From positions 1 to 64,000 of the forward strand of contig JANQWK010000065.1 in NCBI GenBank assembly GCA_030729925.1: DNA of 64,000 nt, given 5' to 3'. This document shows positions 25,507 through 34,127 of the stretch, piece after piece; position 1 is the stretch's first letter; each line of letters begins with the position of its first letter. The notes under the pieces are model-generated. The model was not told where the DNA came from. It searched no databases and saw only the letters and a list, made by a program, of their open reading frames with translations. The position numbers and the translations under genes are program-made. Source of the stretch: Saprospiraceae bacterium (lineage in GTDB: Bacteria > Bacteroidota > Bacteroidia > Chitinophagales > Saprospiraceae).

Positions 25507-26541
25507 ATGGCTTCACAACTGGAACCCCGTATGCAACGATCCTCGGATATCAACAGCCTGTTTGACGCCTTTACCCGACTCAACGTCCTGGTCGTGGGAG
25601 ATGTCATGATTGACCGCTATATTATGGGGCAGGTTCGTCGGATCTCTCCCGAGGCGCCCGTACCGGTCGTAGAATGGCAATCCCAGGAAGACCGTCTGGG
25701 TGGAGCAGCCAATGTAGCCCTCAATATTCAAGCGATGGGAGCAAACGTACTCCTGTGCAGCATCATTGGTGAAGATGAGGCCGGAGACAACCTGCTCAAG
25801 CTCCTTCCAGCCTCCCAGCTTTCCACCAAAAACATCCTGCGTTCCAGCACCCGAAAAACAAGTGTTAAGTCCAGGGTTTTGGCTCAAAACCAGCAACTGC
25901 TGCGCATAGACGCAGAAGACACCCATGACCTGGACGAGGCTGAACAACTACTCCTTCTTGGGCAAATTCGGCAAACCCTCGATGCCCAAGACATACATGC
26001 CATTCTTTTTCAAGACTACAACAAAGGGGTACTCTCTTATCCCGTGATCCGCGCCATTTTACTAGAAGCCATCAAACGCGATATTCCCACCGCAGTGGAT
26101 CCAAAGGATAAAAATTTTTGGGCCTACAAACACGTCACCCTGTTCAAGCCCAACCTGAAAGAAATCCGACAACAACTCCCCGGCTCCATTACCCCTACCC
26201 CCGAATCACTCCGACAAACCGCAAAGGCCATCGTTCAAAAACTCGAAAACCAAATTACCCTCATCACCCTTTCTGATAAAGGGCTGTATATCAACAACCA
26301 ACAACAAGACCTCTTGATAGACACCCTACCCCGGCAAATTGCCGATGTTTGCGGAGCAGGCGATACCGTGATCAGTGTAGCCACCCTGGCCATGGCACTC
26401 GGAGCCGACCTGGACACCATCGCCACTTTGTCTAATCTGGCGGGCGGCCAAGTCTGCGAAAAAGTAGGCGTGGTTCCTGTTGACCGAGCACAGCTACAAC
26501 AGGAATGCTTCAAATATCTGGAAGTTAAAATTAATACCTGA
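25507..26541 (+). CDS. PfkB-family kinase, D-glycero-D-manno-heptose-7-phosphate kinase type
   Basis: The 344-residue protein matches the kinase domain of HldE/RfaE (or stand-alone HldA), which phosphorylates heptose 7-phosphate at C1 for ADP-heptose synthesis. Signs are VLVVGDVMIDRYIMG near the N-terminus, RISPEAPVPVVEW, RLGGAANVALNIQAMGA, VDPKDKNFW, and the PfkB anion-hole motif DVCGAGDTVISV with its catalytic aspartate. The C-terminal cytidylyltransferase domain of HldE is absent, so that activity needs a separate gene not seen here. It follows the Kdo transferase gene by 40 bp on the same strand. Confidence 0.88.
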   Translation: MASQLEPRMQRSSDINSLFDAFTRLNVLVVGDVMIDRYIMGQVRRISPEAPVPVVEWQSQEDRLGGAANVALNIQAMGANVLLCSIIGEDEAGDNLLKLLPASQLSTKNILRSSTRKTSVKSRVLAQNQQLLRIDAEDTHDLDEAEQLLLLGQIRQTLDAQDIHAILFQDYNKGVLSYPVIRAILLEAIKRDIPTAVDPKDKNFWAYKHVTLFKPNLKEIRQQLPGSITPTPESLRQTAKAIVQKLENQITLITLSDKGLYINNQQQDLLIDTLPRQIADVCGAGDTVISVATLAMALGADLDTIATLSNLAGGQVCEKVGVVPVDRAQLQQECFKYLEVKINT

Positions 26542-26585
26542 AAATTATACCCCAATAAATGCTATATTTTTCAATATAAAAAAAC

Positions 26586-26593
26586 TAACTTTG
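26586..26593 (+). promoter_or_regulatory. Probable -7 element for the T9SS cargo gene
   Basis: TAACTTTG is an exact match to TAnnTTTG, 44 bp upstream of the ATG at 26638. The upstream region is very A/T-rich (26560-26585) without a clean TTG at 19 bp. It would give the cargo gene its own transcript apart from the LPS genes. Confidence 0.5.
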
Positions 26594-26637
26594 TAATTGT
26601 TACGGGGAAAATTCTACATACCAAACACGCATAATCA

Positions 26638-28398
26638 ATGAAAACCCTCGTTCAAACAATAGCACTATTGTTTGGTACGGGTATTTTGGCTGCACAAGCA
26701 CATGCGCCTTTTTGGTTCGAAGCTTTTTCCGACAGGGACAGTTTTGCTACCAACTGGGTAGATGGCGGTCTCAATGCCGGTCCCCAAACATGGAAGTGGT
26801 CTGACAATCCCCGTGAAGCTACTTTCGGCAAGCAGCCTGTTTTTGCCGCTACTTCTGTGGCAAATGGCTACATCCTTTTCAATTCGGATGCCAATGGCAA
26901 CCATCCCTTTCAAAAAAGCATTACCTCCCCTCCTATTGACATTTCGGATAAAAAAAGTCTTTTCGTGCGTTTCGAGACCCAGTATGGTTTTTTTTCCAAA
27001 AAAGGGATCGTAAATGCTGAGTTGGGGTATAGTTTCAACGGAACAGATTTTTTATATATCCCGGTTTTGGACTTCGTGCCGCAAAACACCCTGTTGGACT
27101 CGGTGCTTGTGCAGATCATTCAGATTCCTTTGAATGCTCCGCAACAATTAATGCACTTGCAATTCAGGTGGAAAGGAAGGTATGAATATGCCTGGAAAAT
27201 TGACGACCTGGGCTTGTATGAAGAAAATCCGCGGCCGCGCAACGATATTGCCTTGGAGTATCCCAAGGGTGCCCCAAACCACACGACTCCAATAAGTCAA
27301 GTCAACCCTATGGATTTTGCTGTAACCGTCAACAACAATGGCACAGCTGTCCAGAAAAACATACGGGTACAAGCTTGTGTATTGTTTGAGGGCGTAGAAG
27401 TTTTCCGATCCTATGCCGATCTACCTCAACTGTTACCGGACAGCAGTCAGCTCATGGGGTTTGAAAACGCTTTTACGCCAAAAACCCGTGGATCTTATAC
27501 CATAGTTTATCAGGCCATAAGCGGGGACATGGACGAAATGTCTGCCAACAACACAGTAAGCATGCCCTTTCACGTATCGGACAATTTGTTTGCCAAGGAC
27601 GACAACAACATCACCGGAGCGACCCAGCCCAGTGCGCCCGGGAGTGACAACTGGCAGGCGGGAAACTTGTACAAAATCCAGCAAGCGGGCTATGAGGCTT
27701 CTCGAGCTCATATTTCAGTAATGAGTCCGGAAGGAGCAAACGGCTATGAAGGTGCTGCTGTAGCGGTATTTCTGTACGAGGTATTACCGGGGGCAGACAA
27801 AATCATCATGGATGAAAACCTGGAAATAAAGGGTTTTGGCGCTTACACCTTTGGTTCGGAGCAGCCATTCGAAGTTGTGGAAGTGGACTTGTTCGATATT
27901 TCAAGTGGCGAGCAGGGAATTGCCCTGGAAAAAGATCGCGACTACTTATTGAGTGTACAGTATCCCAATCATTTGATGGTACCTTACAGCACGCTCCCGT
28001 ATTTTTACGACTATGCGACTATCGTCAAAAACAACAATTGGTTTCCCGGGGGATTCGGGCCTGGTATTACGGTGATAGCCAGGATGGAGATCCAAGCGGA
28101 AGGACTACAGACCCGGGTAAACAACCAGCTCATTCCAAACGCACAGGTTAGGCTATATCCCAATCCTGTCAGCTCCTACTTACATGTAACACCACTTGAT
28201 CCGGCATTGCGCATCATCCAATATCGGATTCGCGACCTACAGGGTAGGGATCTGTCGGGAAAAGCAGCTATTGGCGGCTTGCCTCCCGTCGGGGGTATCC
28301 TCGAAATACCTGTGCACCAATTGCCTGCAGGAACCTATATCCTTGATCTGGATTTGGAAAATGGCCAGAAAAGTGGCATACCGTTTATTAAAAAATAA
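26638..28398 (+). CDS. T9SS cargo protein with type A C-terminal sorting domain
   Basis: A signal peptide (first 22 residues, ending AQAHA) is followed by a jelly-roll-like region (about 25-190) that includes WSDNPREATFGKQPVF and VNAELGYSFNGTDF, then a CARDB-like segment (about 205-305; NDIALEYPKGAP ... VNNNGTAVQKNIRV). A further domain (about 330-500) resembles part of the truncated protein at 63201: both have an EIKGFGAYTF/EIVGFGAFTL strand and EVDLFD. Residues about 505-586 are the T9SS type A sorting domain (VRLYPNPVSSYLHV ... LPAGTYILDL). The protein is probably exported to the surface or medium; no enzymatic motif is seen. Confidence 0.85.
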   Translation: MKTLVQTIALLFGTGILAAQAHAPFWFEAFSDRDSFATNWVDGGLNAGPQTWKWSDNPREATFGKQPVFAATSVANGYILFNSDANGNHPFQKSITSPPIDISDKKSLFVRFETQYGFFSKKGIVNAELGYSFNGTDFLYIPVLDFVPQNTLLDSVLVQIIQIPLNAPQQLMHLQFRWKGRYEYAWKIDDLGLYEENPRPRNDIALEYPKGAPNHTTPISQVNPMDFAVTVNNNGTAVQKNIRVQACVLFEGVEVFRSYADLPQLLPDSSQLMGFENAFTPKTRGSYTIVYQAISGDMDEMSANNTVSMPFHVSDNLFAKDDNNITGATQPSAPGSDNWQAGNLYKIQQAGYEASRAHISVMSPEGANGYEGAAVAVFLYEVLPGADKIIMDENLEIKGFGAYTFGSEQPFEVVEVDLFDISSGEQGIALEKDRDYLLSVQYPNHLMVPYSTLPYFYDYATIVKNNNWFPGGFGPGITVIARMEIQAEGLQTRVNNQLIPNAQVRLYPNPVSSYLHVTPLDPALRIIQYRIRDLQGRDLSGKAAIGGLPPVGGILEIPVHQLPAGTYILDLDLENGQKSGIPFIKK

Positions 28399-28408
28399 GC
28401 GGTATGCC
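28375..28408. terminator. Hairpin overlapping the stop of the T9SS cargo gene
   Basis: A 15-bp inverted repeat (GGCATACCGTTTATT, 28375-28389, with AATAAGCGGTATGCC, 28394-28408; one G-T pair) with a 4-nt loop straddles the TAA at 28396-28398, in the gap between convergent genes. No T-run follows on the plus strand, so it may act as an RNA 3'-end stabiliser or a weak terminator. Confidence 0.45.
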
Positions 28409-28425
28409 GGACAATTTATCTCAAA

Positions 28426-31152
28426 CTATTTCAGTAGTTGAGCCAGTGCCTGCTCCAGGTTTCTGATTTTTGCCTCCCCGTCTGCCAGTTTCTGCCGTTC
28501 GCGCTCCACCACATCTGCGGGTGCACCAGCCACAAAGCGCTCATTGCTGAGTTTCTTTTGTACGCTTTGCACAAAGCCCCTGAAATGATCCAACTCCTTC
28601 TCGATGCGCTGTTTCTCTTCCTCCACATCTATCTGTTGCTCTAGTACCAGGTAGTATTTTTCTGTATCCGAAATAAAAGAAAGCGCGCCGTCCACCTCTG
28701 TGGGTGTCCACCGAAGTGGATGTAAAACCCCCATTTTCTCAACTATCGGTGCCACGCCCTCCAGATCGAACAAAGCCTTGGCAGAATCGTCGTCCTGAAT
28801 ATACACATCGAGTAAATCTCTCGCTTTCAAGCCTTTGGAACTTCTAATTTCTCGAATAGCCGCCACTAAGGAACGAGCCTTCTCCACTTTTCTAACCAAT
28901 TGTTCGTCAAAGGACTGAGCTTTGGGGTAAGTTCCAATGACACAATCCTCCCCTTCCTTTCGATCCTTGAGTTGGTGCCAGATTTCTTCTGTAATAAACG
29001 GCATAAAGGGATGGAGGATCAGCATCAGTTGCTCATAAATTTCGATGGTTTCCGTTACCACTTCAGCATGGATGGGCGCCTCATAATCTGGCTTGATCAT
29101 TTCCAGGTACCAGGAGCAAAAATCGTCCCAGATTAATTTGTAGATGGACATCAAGGCATCGGAGAGCCTGTAATCGTCAAAATGTTGTTGGATTGCTTGC
29201 AATTCCTGATTAACCCGATGGCGCATCCAAGCCACTGCCAATTGGTTGATGGTCTGTTTTTTTGCATCCGGTTCAACGTTGGTCTGTTCCCAGCCTTTGA
29301 TCAGGCGCAAGGCATTCCACATTTTATTGCAGAAATTCCGCCCTTGTTCGCACAGTTTACTCTCGTTGACAATCTGCTTGGTCTCAGGATCAAATGGGGC
29401 ATCAAAAATGATGTCGTTACCGGCTGCTGCGCTGGACAGAATGCCGAAGCGCACCCCATCGGCGCCGTAGGTGTGGATCAGTTCCAGGGCATCCGGAGAA
29501 TTGCCCAGGGACTTGCTCATTTTTCGGCGTTTATTGTCGCGCACCATTCCGGTAAAATAGACCTTTTCAAAAGGTTGTCGTCCTTTTTGGCTGGCCAGGG
29601 TTTCACCCAGCAGGGACTCGGACCACTCGTATCCCGAAATAATCATACGAGCCACCCAAAGGAACATGATATCCCAACCGGTGACCAACACCTGAGTGGG
29701 ATAATAATATTTCAGTTCTTCCGGGTTTTCAAAGCCATCGAACACAGAAATTGGCCACAACCAGGAAGAAAACCAGGTGTCGAACACATCCTCGTCGCGG
29801 GTCAGGTCGCCGATTTCGAGTTGTGGGTTACCGGTTTCCAGGCGAGCCAATTCGAGCGCCTCTTCGGCTGTCTCTGCAACAAAAACCTGTTCGCCCAGGT
29901 ACCAGGCAGGAATCTGCTGACCCCACCAAAGTTGGCGTGAGATACACCAATCTCGAACGTTCTCCTCGCGCAGCCAGTTGTAATACATATTCCAGAAATG
30001 CTCGGGATAGAACTGCACCTCACCGCTCTTCACCCCTTCCAGCGCTGTTTTGGCGAAGCCTTTCATATCCACAAACCACTGGTAGGTAAGCCGTGGCTCC
30101 ACCATCGCATCGGTTCGCTCGGAGCGCCCCACTTTATTCTTGTAATCCTCAACTTTCACCAATTGACCCAGCCCCTCCAGCGCTTTCACCATACTCTTGC
30201 GCGCCCGGAAGCGATCTTCCCCAACAAACCAGCCGGCGGCTTCGCTCATCGTGCCATCCTCATTGAGGACATCAATCACCTCCAATTTGTGGTTCAGGCC
30301 AATTTCATAGTCATTGGGATCGTGAGCGGGGGTTATTTTGAGCGCACCCGTACCGAACTCCCTGTCCACATAGCGGTCGGCAATAATGGGAATACTTCGG
30401 TTTACCAAAGGAACAATGGCCCTTTTGCCCTGCAGGTGCAGGTAGCGTTCATCTTCGGGATGCACCGCGATGGCCGTATCACCGAGAATCGTTTCCGGGC
30501 GGACTGTAGCAATCGTAATCCACTCCTCATCCGAACCCTCGATTTGGTATTTCACAAAATGCAACCGGGACTGCTCTTCCTTATAGATCACTTCCTCGTT
30601 GGAAAGCACGGTTTTTGCCTCCGGATCCCAATTGGTCATGCGAAGACCTCTGTAAGCTTTTCCTTTCCGGTAGAGATCCACAAAAACTTTCAGCACGGCG
30701 GCAGACAACTTCGGCTCCATGGTAAAGCGGGTTCTGTCCCAATCGCAGGAAGCCCCCAACTGTTTGAGCTGATCCAGGATAATTCCGCCGTACTTTTCTT
30801 TCCATTCGAAGGCATACTCCAGGAACTTCTCCCTACCGATATCCGACTTTTTGATCCCTTGTTCGCGCAGGAGGTTGACCACTTTGGCCTCTGTTGCAAT
30901 AGAAGCGTGGTCGGTACCCGGAACCCAGCAAGCATTTTTGCCATCCAATCTCGCCTTTCGGATCAAGATATCCTGAATGGTATTGTTGAGCATGTGTCCC
31001 ATGTGGAGTACCCCGGTCACGTTGGGCGGGGGGATCACAATCGTAAAAGGCTCTCTTTCATCGGGTACAGAGTGAAAATACTGGTGTTTTAACCAGTGAT
31101 CATACCATTTTTTTTCCGTCTCCTGCGGATTATAGCGGGTTGACAAGGCCAT
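28426..31152 (-). CDS. valS: Valyl-tRNA synthetase
   Basis: This class I synthetase charges tRNA-Val. ATG 31152 begins MALSTRYNPQETEKKWY, the usual ValS N-terminus; a longer in-frame extension would overlap lysA. The HIGH signature is PNVTGVLHMGH (about residue 40), the editing domain occupies roughly 190-330, KMSKS appears as RRKMSKSLGNSPD, an anticodon-binding domain follows, and the C-terminal coiled-coil arm (RIEKELDHFRGFVQSVQ) that is diagnostic for ValS closes the protein. Length of 908 residues is normal. It has its own promoter just inside the end of lysA. Confidence 0.97.
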   Translation of the reverse strand: MALSTRYNPQETEKKWYDHWLKHQYFHSVPDEREPFTIVIPPPNVTGVLHMGHMLNNTIQDILIRKARLDGKNACWVPGTDHASIATEAKVVNLLREQGIKKSDIGREKFLEYAFEWKEKYGGIILDQLKQLGASCDWDRTRFTMEPKLSAAVLKVFVDLYRKGKAYRGLRMTNWDPEAKTVLSNEEVIYKEEQSRLHFVKYQIEGSDEEWITIATVRPETILGDTAIAVHPEDERYLHLQGKRAIVPLVNRSIPIIADRYVDREFGTGALKITPAHDPNDYEIGLNHKLEVIDVLNEDGTMSEAAGWFVGEDRFRARKSMVKALEGLGQLVKVEDYKNKVGRSERTDAMVEPRLTYQWFVDMKGFAKTALEGVKSGEVQFYPEHFWNMYYNWLREENVRDWCISRQLWWGQQIPAWYLGEQVFVAETAEEALELARLETGNPQLEIGDLTRDEDVFDTWFSSWLWPISVFDGFENPEELKYYYPTQVLVTGWDIMFLWVARMIISGYEWSESLLGETLASQKGRQPFEKVYFTGMVRDNKRRKMSKSLGNSPDALELIHTYGADGVRFGILSSAAAGNDIIFDAPFDPETKQIVNESKLCEQGRNFCNKMWNALRLIKGWEQTNVEPDAKKQTINQLAVAWMRHRVNQELQAIQQHFDDYRLSDALMSIYKLIWDDFCSWYLEMIKPDYEAPIHAEVVTETIEIYEQLMLILHPFMPFITEEIWHQLKDRKEGEDCVIGTYPKAQSFDEQLVRKVEKARSLVAAIREIRSSKGLKARDLLDVYIQDDDSAKALFDLEGVAPIVEKMGVLHPLRWTPTEVDGALSFISDTEKYYLVLEQQIDVEEEKQRIEKELDHFRGFVQSVQKKLSNERFVAGAPADVVERERQKLADGEAKIRNLEQALAQLLK

Positions 31153-31170
31153 GCCGGATGTATTTTTTTG

Positions 31171-31201
31171 TAAAGATAGTTTGCTAAAATCAGTCGAACA
31201 A
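31171..31201 (-). promoter_or_regulatory. Probable valS promoter
   Basis: On the minus strand a TTG (31199-31201) and a near-consensus -7 TATCTTTA (31171-31178) are 20 bp apart, just upstream of the valS ATG at 31152. The upstream part overlaps the last codons of lysA. Confidence 0.5.
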
Positions 31202-32428
31202 ATGCTGGTCAATCTGGTGCCTGCGCAAATCCTCCATGGTTTCCCTTTCCCTGATCAGGTAATCTTTGCCTTCAAACAGCATCACCTCTGCAGGTCGGGG
31301 TCGGGAATTGTAATTGGAGGCCATCATGAAACCGTAGGCACCTGCATTGAGCAGGCAAAGTACATCGCCTTCCCGAACTTCGGGAATTTCGCGGTTATGA
31401 CCCAAGGTATCTGTTTCACAAATGTATCCCACCACCTGATACAGATGGGGATCGCCCTGGGGATTAGAAACGTTGACAATATGGTGATAAGCGTGGTAAA
31501 ACATGGGGCGAATCAGGTGGTTCAGACCGGTATTCAAAAAAGCGAAGGTCGCTGCAGGGGTCTTTTTGATCAGGCTGGTAGTCGCCAACAGATAACCCGC
31601 CTCACTCACCAAAAACTTGCCCGGTTCGAACACCAGGGTCAAGTTTTTGCCGTAGGCCTGACAAAAATCCCGGAAACGAGCAGAAAGCATAGCTCCCAGC
31701 CTTTCCAGATCCAGTCCTTGATCACCTGGTTTATAGGTCACCTTGAACCCCCCTCCGAGATCAACAAAATCCAGATCCGGAAAACCCATAGCCAATTGGA
31801 GCAGCAAATCTGCACCCTGCAAAAAAGCCTCGGGGTCAGCAATATCTGAGCCGGTATGCATGTGCAAGCCATTGATGCACATACCCGTATTTTCGACAAT
31901 GGCTTTAATGGAAGGCAGTTGTTGGTAAGAAATTCCGAACTTGGAATCAATATGCCCCACGGAAATCTTCACATTCCCACCTGCCATGATGTGAGGGTTG
32001 ATGCGGATGCACACAGGGACATCGGGAAAAGTGCGTCCAAACCGCTCCAGCATGGGCAAACTATCAATATTGATCCGCAAACCCATTCCTACAGCAGCTA
32101 CCATTTCTTCCCAGGCTACCCCGTTGGGGGTAAACATGATCTCCTGAGGCTCAAATCCTGCGGATAAGCCCAGTTGGGCTTCCTCGATAGACACCGTATC
32201 CAGGGCTCCTCCCAAACTTTTCACAAACCGCAACAAATTGATATTCGTCAGCGCTTTACAGGCATAATCCAATTGCAAGTTGGGCACATCAAAGGCCGCC
32301 TTAAGGCGATGGAACTGCCCGGCGATCTTGTCAAAATCATATACATACAGGGGTGTCCCGTATTTTTCCGCCAGGAAAAGTGGATCAACGCCCTCATTCA
32401 TCACATACTTTCCGTTATTTACCAGCAT
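31190..32428 (-). CDS. lysA: Diaminopimelate decarboxylase
   Basis: This fold-type III PLP enzyme makes lysine from meso-diaminopimelate in the last step of lysine synthesis. The PLP lysine is in LDYACKALTN (about residue 58), followed by HMHTGSDI, the glycine-rich phosphate site DLGGGFKVTY, EPGKFLVSEAGYLL, NTGLNHLIRPMFYHAYH, and the C-terminal CETDTLG with the catalytic cysteine, all in the expected order. At 412 residues it is normal in length. It is read in the same direction as valS, but each has a recognisable promoter. Confidence 0.95.
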   Translation of the reverse strand: MLVNNGKYVMNEGVDPLFLAEKYGTPLYVYDFDKIAGQFHRLKAAFDVPNLQLDYACKALTNINLLRFVKSLGGALDTVSIEEAQLGLSAGFEPQEIMFTPNGVAWEEMVAAVGMGLRINIDSLPMLERFGRTFPDVPVCIRINPHIMAGGNVKISVGHIDSKFGISYQQLPSIKAIVENTGMCINGLHMHTGSDIADPEAFLQGADLLLQLAMGFPDLDFVDLGGGFKVTYKPGDQGLDLERLGAMLSARFRDFCQAYGKNLTLVFEPGKFLVSEAGYLLATTSLIKKTPAATFAFLNTGLNHLIRPMFYHAYHHIVNVSNPQGDPHLYQVVGYICETDTLGHNREIPEVREGDVLCLLNAGAYGFMMASNYNSRPRPAEVMLFEGKDYLIRERETMEDLRRHQIDQHLFD

Positions 32429-32447
32429 TCCGGATAATTTTGAAGTT

Positions 32448-32476
32448 CAAAGATAGCAAGCTCCTTTATCCACCAA
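32448..32476 (-). promoter_or_regulatory. Promoter of lysA
   Basis: On the minus strand a -33 TTG (32474-32476) and an exact -7 TATCTTTG (32448-32455) lie 18 bp apart. The predicted transcript starts about 6-8 nt downstream and leaves a leader of only some 14 nt before ATG 32428. Confidence 0.65.
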
Positions 32477-32517
32477 AATATTTTTTTTCTGCATCTTTAA
32501 GAAATAAAACCCCTTTT

Positions 32518-33069
32518 GTGAACCTGGAAATATTGGTAGAAGGCTGTAAGAGAGGAACACCGCAGGCGCAACAGACGCTGTATGACCGATATTCGTCGGT
32601 GTTGTTTGCGATTTGCCGGCGCTATCTTCCGCAATATGAAGATGCGGAGGATGCCCTCGTTGCGGCTTTTTTCAAAATATTTACCCAGATCCATCAGTTT
32701 AATGAAATGGGAAGTTTTGAAGGCTGGATGAAGCGCATTGTTGTGAATGAGTGTCTGATGACCCTACGCAGGCAATCCCTGCCCTTTTCAGCAATAGAGA
32801 TCCAACTGGAAGTTCCGGCAGGGGAAATTTCTGCAGAGGCCCACCTCGAGGCGGGCGATGTACTTCGCCTGCTCGAACAGCTGCCTCCGGGTTACCGTAC
32901 CATATTCAACCTTTATGTTGTGGAAGGATACAAACACAAAGAAATTGCAGACCTGCTTGGCGTCAGCATTAACACCTCCAAATCGCAACTCATTCTGGCA
33001 AAAAAGCGGATGAAGGAGTTGTTGTTGGAGCTGCAGTACCCTGATTCGGAAAACTATCATGCCAAATAA
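32518..33069 (+). CDS. ECF-type RNA polymerase sigma factor
   Basis: I start it at GTG 32518 (MNLEILVEGCKRG), since the preceding in-frame residues look untranslated. The 183-residue protein has sigma region 2 (about 10-85; LYDRYSSVLFAICRRYLP, YEDAEDALVAAFFKIF, FEGWMKRIVVNECLM) and region 4 (about 120-175; LPPGYRTIFNLYVVEGYKHK then EIADLLGVSINTSKSQL), with no region 3, as in ECF sigma factors. The following gene overlaps its stop and encodes a small one-TM protein, the usual place for a membrane regulator. Confidence 0.92.
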   Translation: MNLEILVEGCKRGTPQAQQTLYDRYSSVLFAICRRYLPQYEDAEDALVAAFFKIFTQIHQFNEMGSFEGWMKRIVVNECLMTLRRQSLPFSAIEIQLEVPAGEISAEAHLEAGDVLRLLEQLPPGYRTIFNLYVVEGYKHKEIADLLGVSINTSKSQLILAKKRMKELLLELQYPDSENYHAK

Positions 33070-33445
33070 CCAAAAACGCGTTACCATGAAAACAACAAAC
33101 GACTGGGACTTTTTCAGGGAGCAAGCCCGAAACCTGAGTGCCAATCCCCGACCGGAAGCCTGGGAGAAACTACAACAACAGTTGGTGCAACAAAGAGGCA
33201 AGGTGATCCGAAAATTGTGGATGACCCGTACCGCTGCTGCAGCCAGTGTCCTGCTTATCGGTTTCTGGGCCTTACAGCAAGGACAACCCAATGCGCTCCA
33301 TCATCCTGTGGAAGACATCACAACAGAACAGCTTCTGGCAGAGTCCTATTTGGAAAAAGTAAACTGGTCGGCTGTTCACCTGAGAGAAGCGGCGGACATC
33401 CAGGAGGGTACAGGCAATAAGCGGCTGGTTCCCAAAAAGCGCTAA
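33059..33445 (+). CDS. Small membrane protein, possible regulator of the adjacent sigma factor
   Basis: The 128-residue product has a cytoplasmic N-terminal half (NDWDFFREQARNLSANPRPE), one TM helix (about 57-75; TAAAASVLLIGFWAL) and a short outside tail. ATG 33059 overlaps the sigma stop by 11 bp; a second ATG at 33086 is an alternative start. Genes in this position often encode anti-sigma factors, and the topology fits, but no zinc-binding HxxxCxxC motif is present and homology to known anti-sigma families is not visible. The stop lies 3 bp from that of the convergent lipoprotein gene. Confidence 0.6.
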   Translation: MPNNQKRVTMKTTNDWDFFREQARNLSANPRPEAWEKLQQQLVQQRGKVIRKLWMTRTAAAASVLLIGFWALQQGQPNALHHPVEDITTEQLLAESYLEKVNWSAVHLREAADIQEGTGNKRLVPKKR

Positions 33446-33448
33446 CCA

Positions 33449-34042
33449 TTAATCGCGCAAAATTGCTTGTTGCACGACCTTCAGGGCTGCCTTTTCGTCA
33501 TCCCAGCCGATGATTTGGGTGTCTGGCAGGTTGCGGTAAAAAACAAACCAATCCTCCACTGCCCTTTTGAGGGAATCCCGGTACAGCAAAAAGTCCTGGA
33601 ACCCTTGCAGCGGCTGTTCCGGATCGGTCGTGGTAAGCGGTGTGGCCAATAACATTTGCTTTTCTTTGCCTCCCTCCTTTACCTTCAACAAGCCAATCAG
33701 GCGGGTTTCTGTTAGGGTACCCGTGGGTAAATCCGGTCCTATGACCATAATCCTTACAGGAGTACCTGCGGAGTTGCCGGAAACGTCCAGGGAGGTACCC
33801 GGAACAAACCCGAAATTGGCAGGAAAGGGAAGGACATCAATAGATTGTTGGAGCCCCTCCTTCAGGATGGGCAAAATATCTCCAGATTGTCCGTCAAAGG
33901 CAAACAAGTCCATGCTGCCGGCTGGCATTTCGATTACCACCCTCAGCCCATTGTCGCCGAAAGGCTCCAAATCCCGATAATCGGGCTGACAGGAAAAGCA
34001 TAACCACAGCCCCGAAAGGAGCCATTTTTTGACGTACCTCAC
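33449..34042 (-). CDS. Inorganic pyrophosphatase-like lipoprotein, catalytic residues lost
   Basis: The 197-residue protein (GTG start 34042, chosen because it gives a lipoprotein signal ending LCFSC, Cys18) has the overall sequence path of family I soluble pyrophosphatases: LRVVIEMPAGS, LPFPANFGFVPGTS (YPxNYG in true enzymes), TPVRIMVIGPDLPTGT, LIGLLKVKEGGKEK. But the metal-binding aspartates are gone: the GDPxDVLV motif reads GTPVRIMV, the DExxxD motif reads EGGKEK, and the active-site lysine after the first strand is missing. It is therefore probably not a pyrophosphatase but an exported protein using that fold. Role unknown. Divergent from the GIN-domain gene. Confidence 0.72.
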   Translation of the reverse strand: MRYVKKWLLSGLWLCFSCQPDYRDLEPFGDNGLRVVIEMPAGSMDLFAFDGQSGDILPILKEGLQQSIDVLPFPANFGFVPGTSLDVSGNSAGTPVRIMVIGPDLPTGTLTETRLIGLLKVKEGGKEKQMLLATPLTTTDPEQPLQGFQDFLLYRDSLKRAVEDWFVFYRNLPDTQIIGWDDEKAALKVVQQAILRD

Positions 34043-34127
34043 AAAATTTATTTGAAAATATGCAACTTCCCCATGGGGGGATGCGTCCAAATTAAGCATC
34101 CAATCCTTAAAAGTAAAAATTTTACCT

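Noticed and set aside
29998-31092. Long open frame on the plus strand opposite valS
   Set aside because: It is the antisense shadow of a conserved synthetase with HIGH and KMSKS motifs; the product is without recognisable features.
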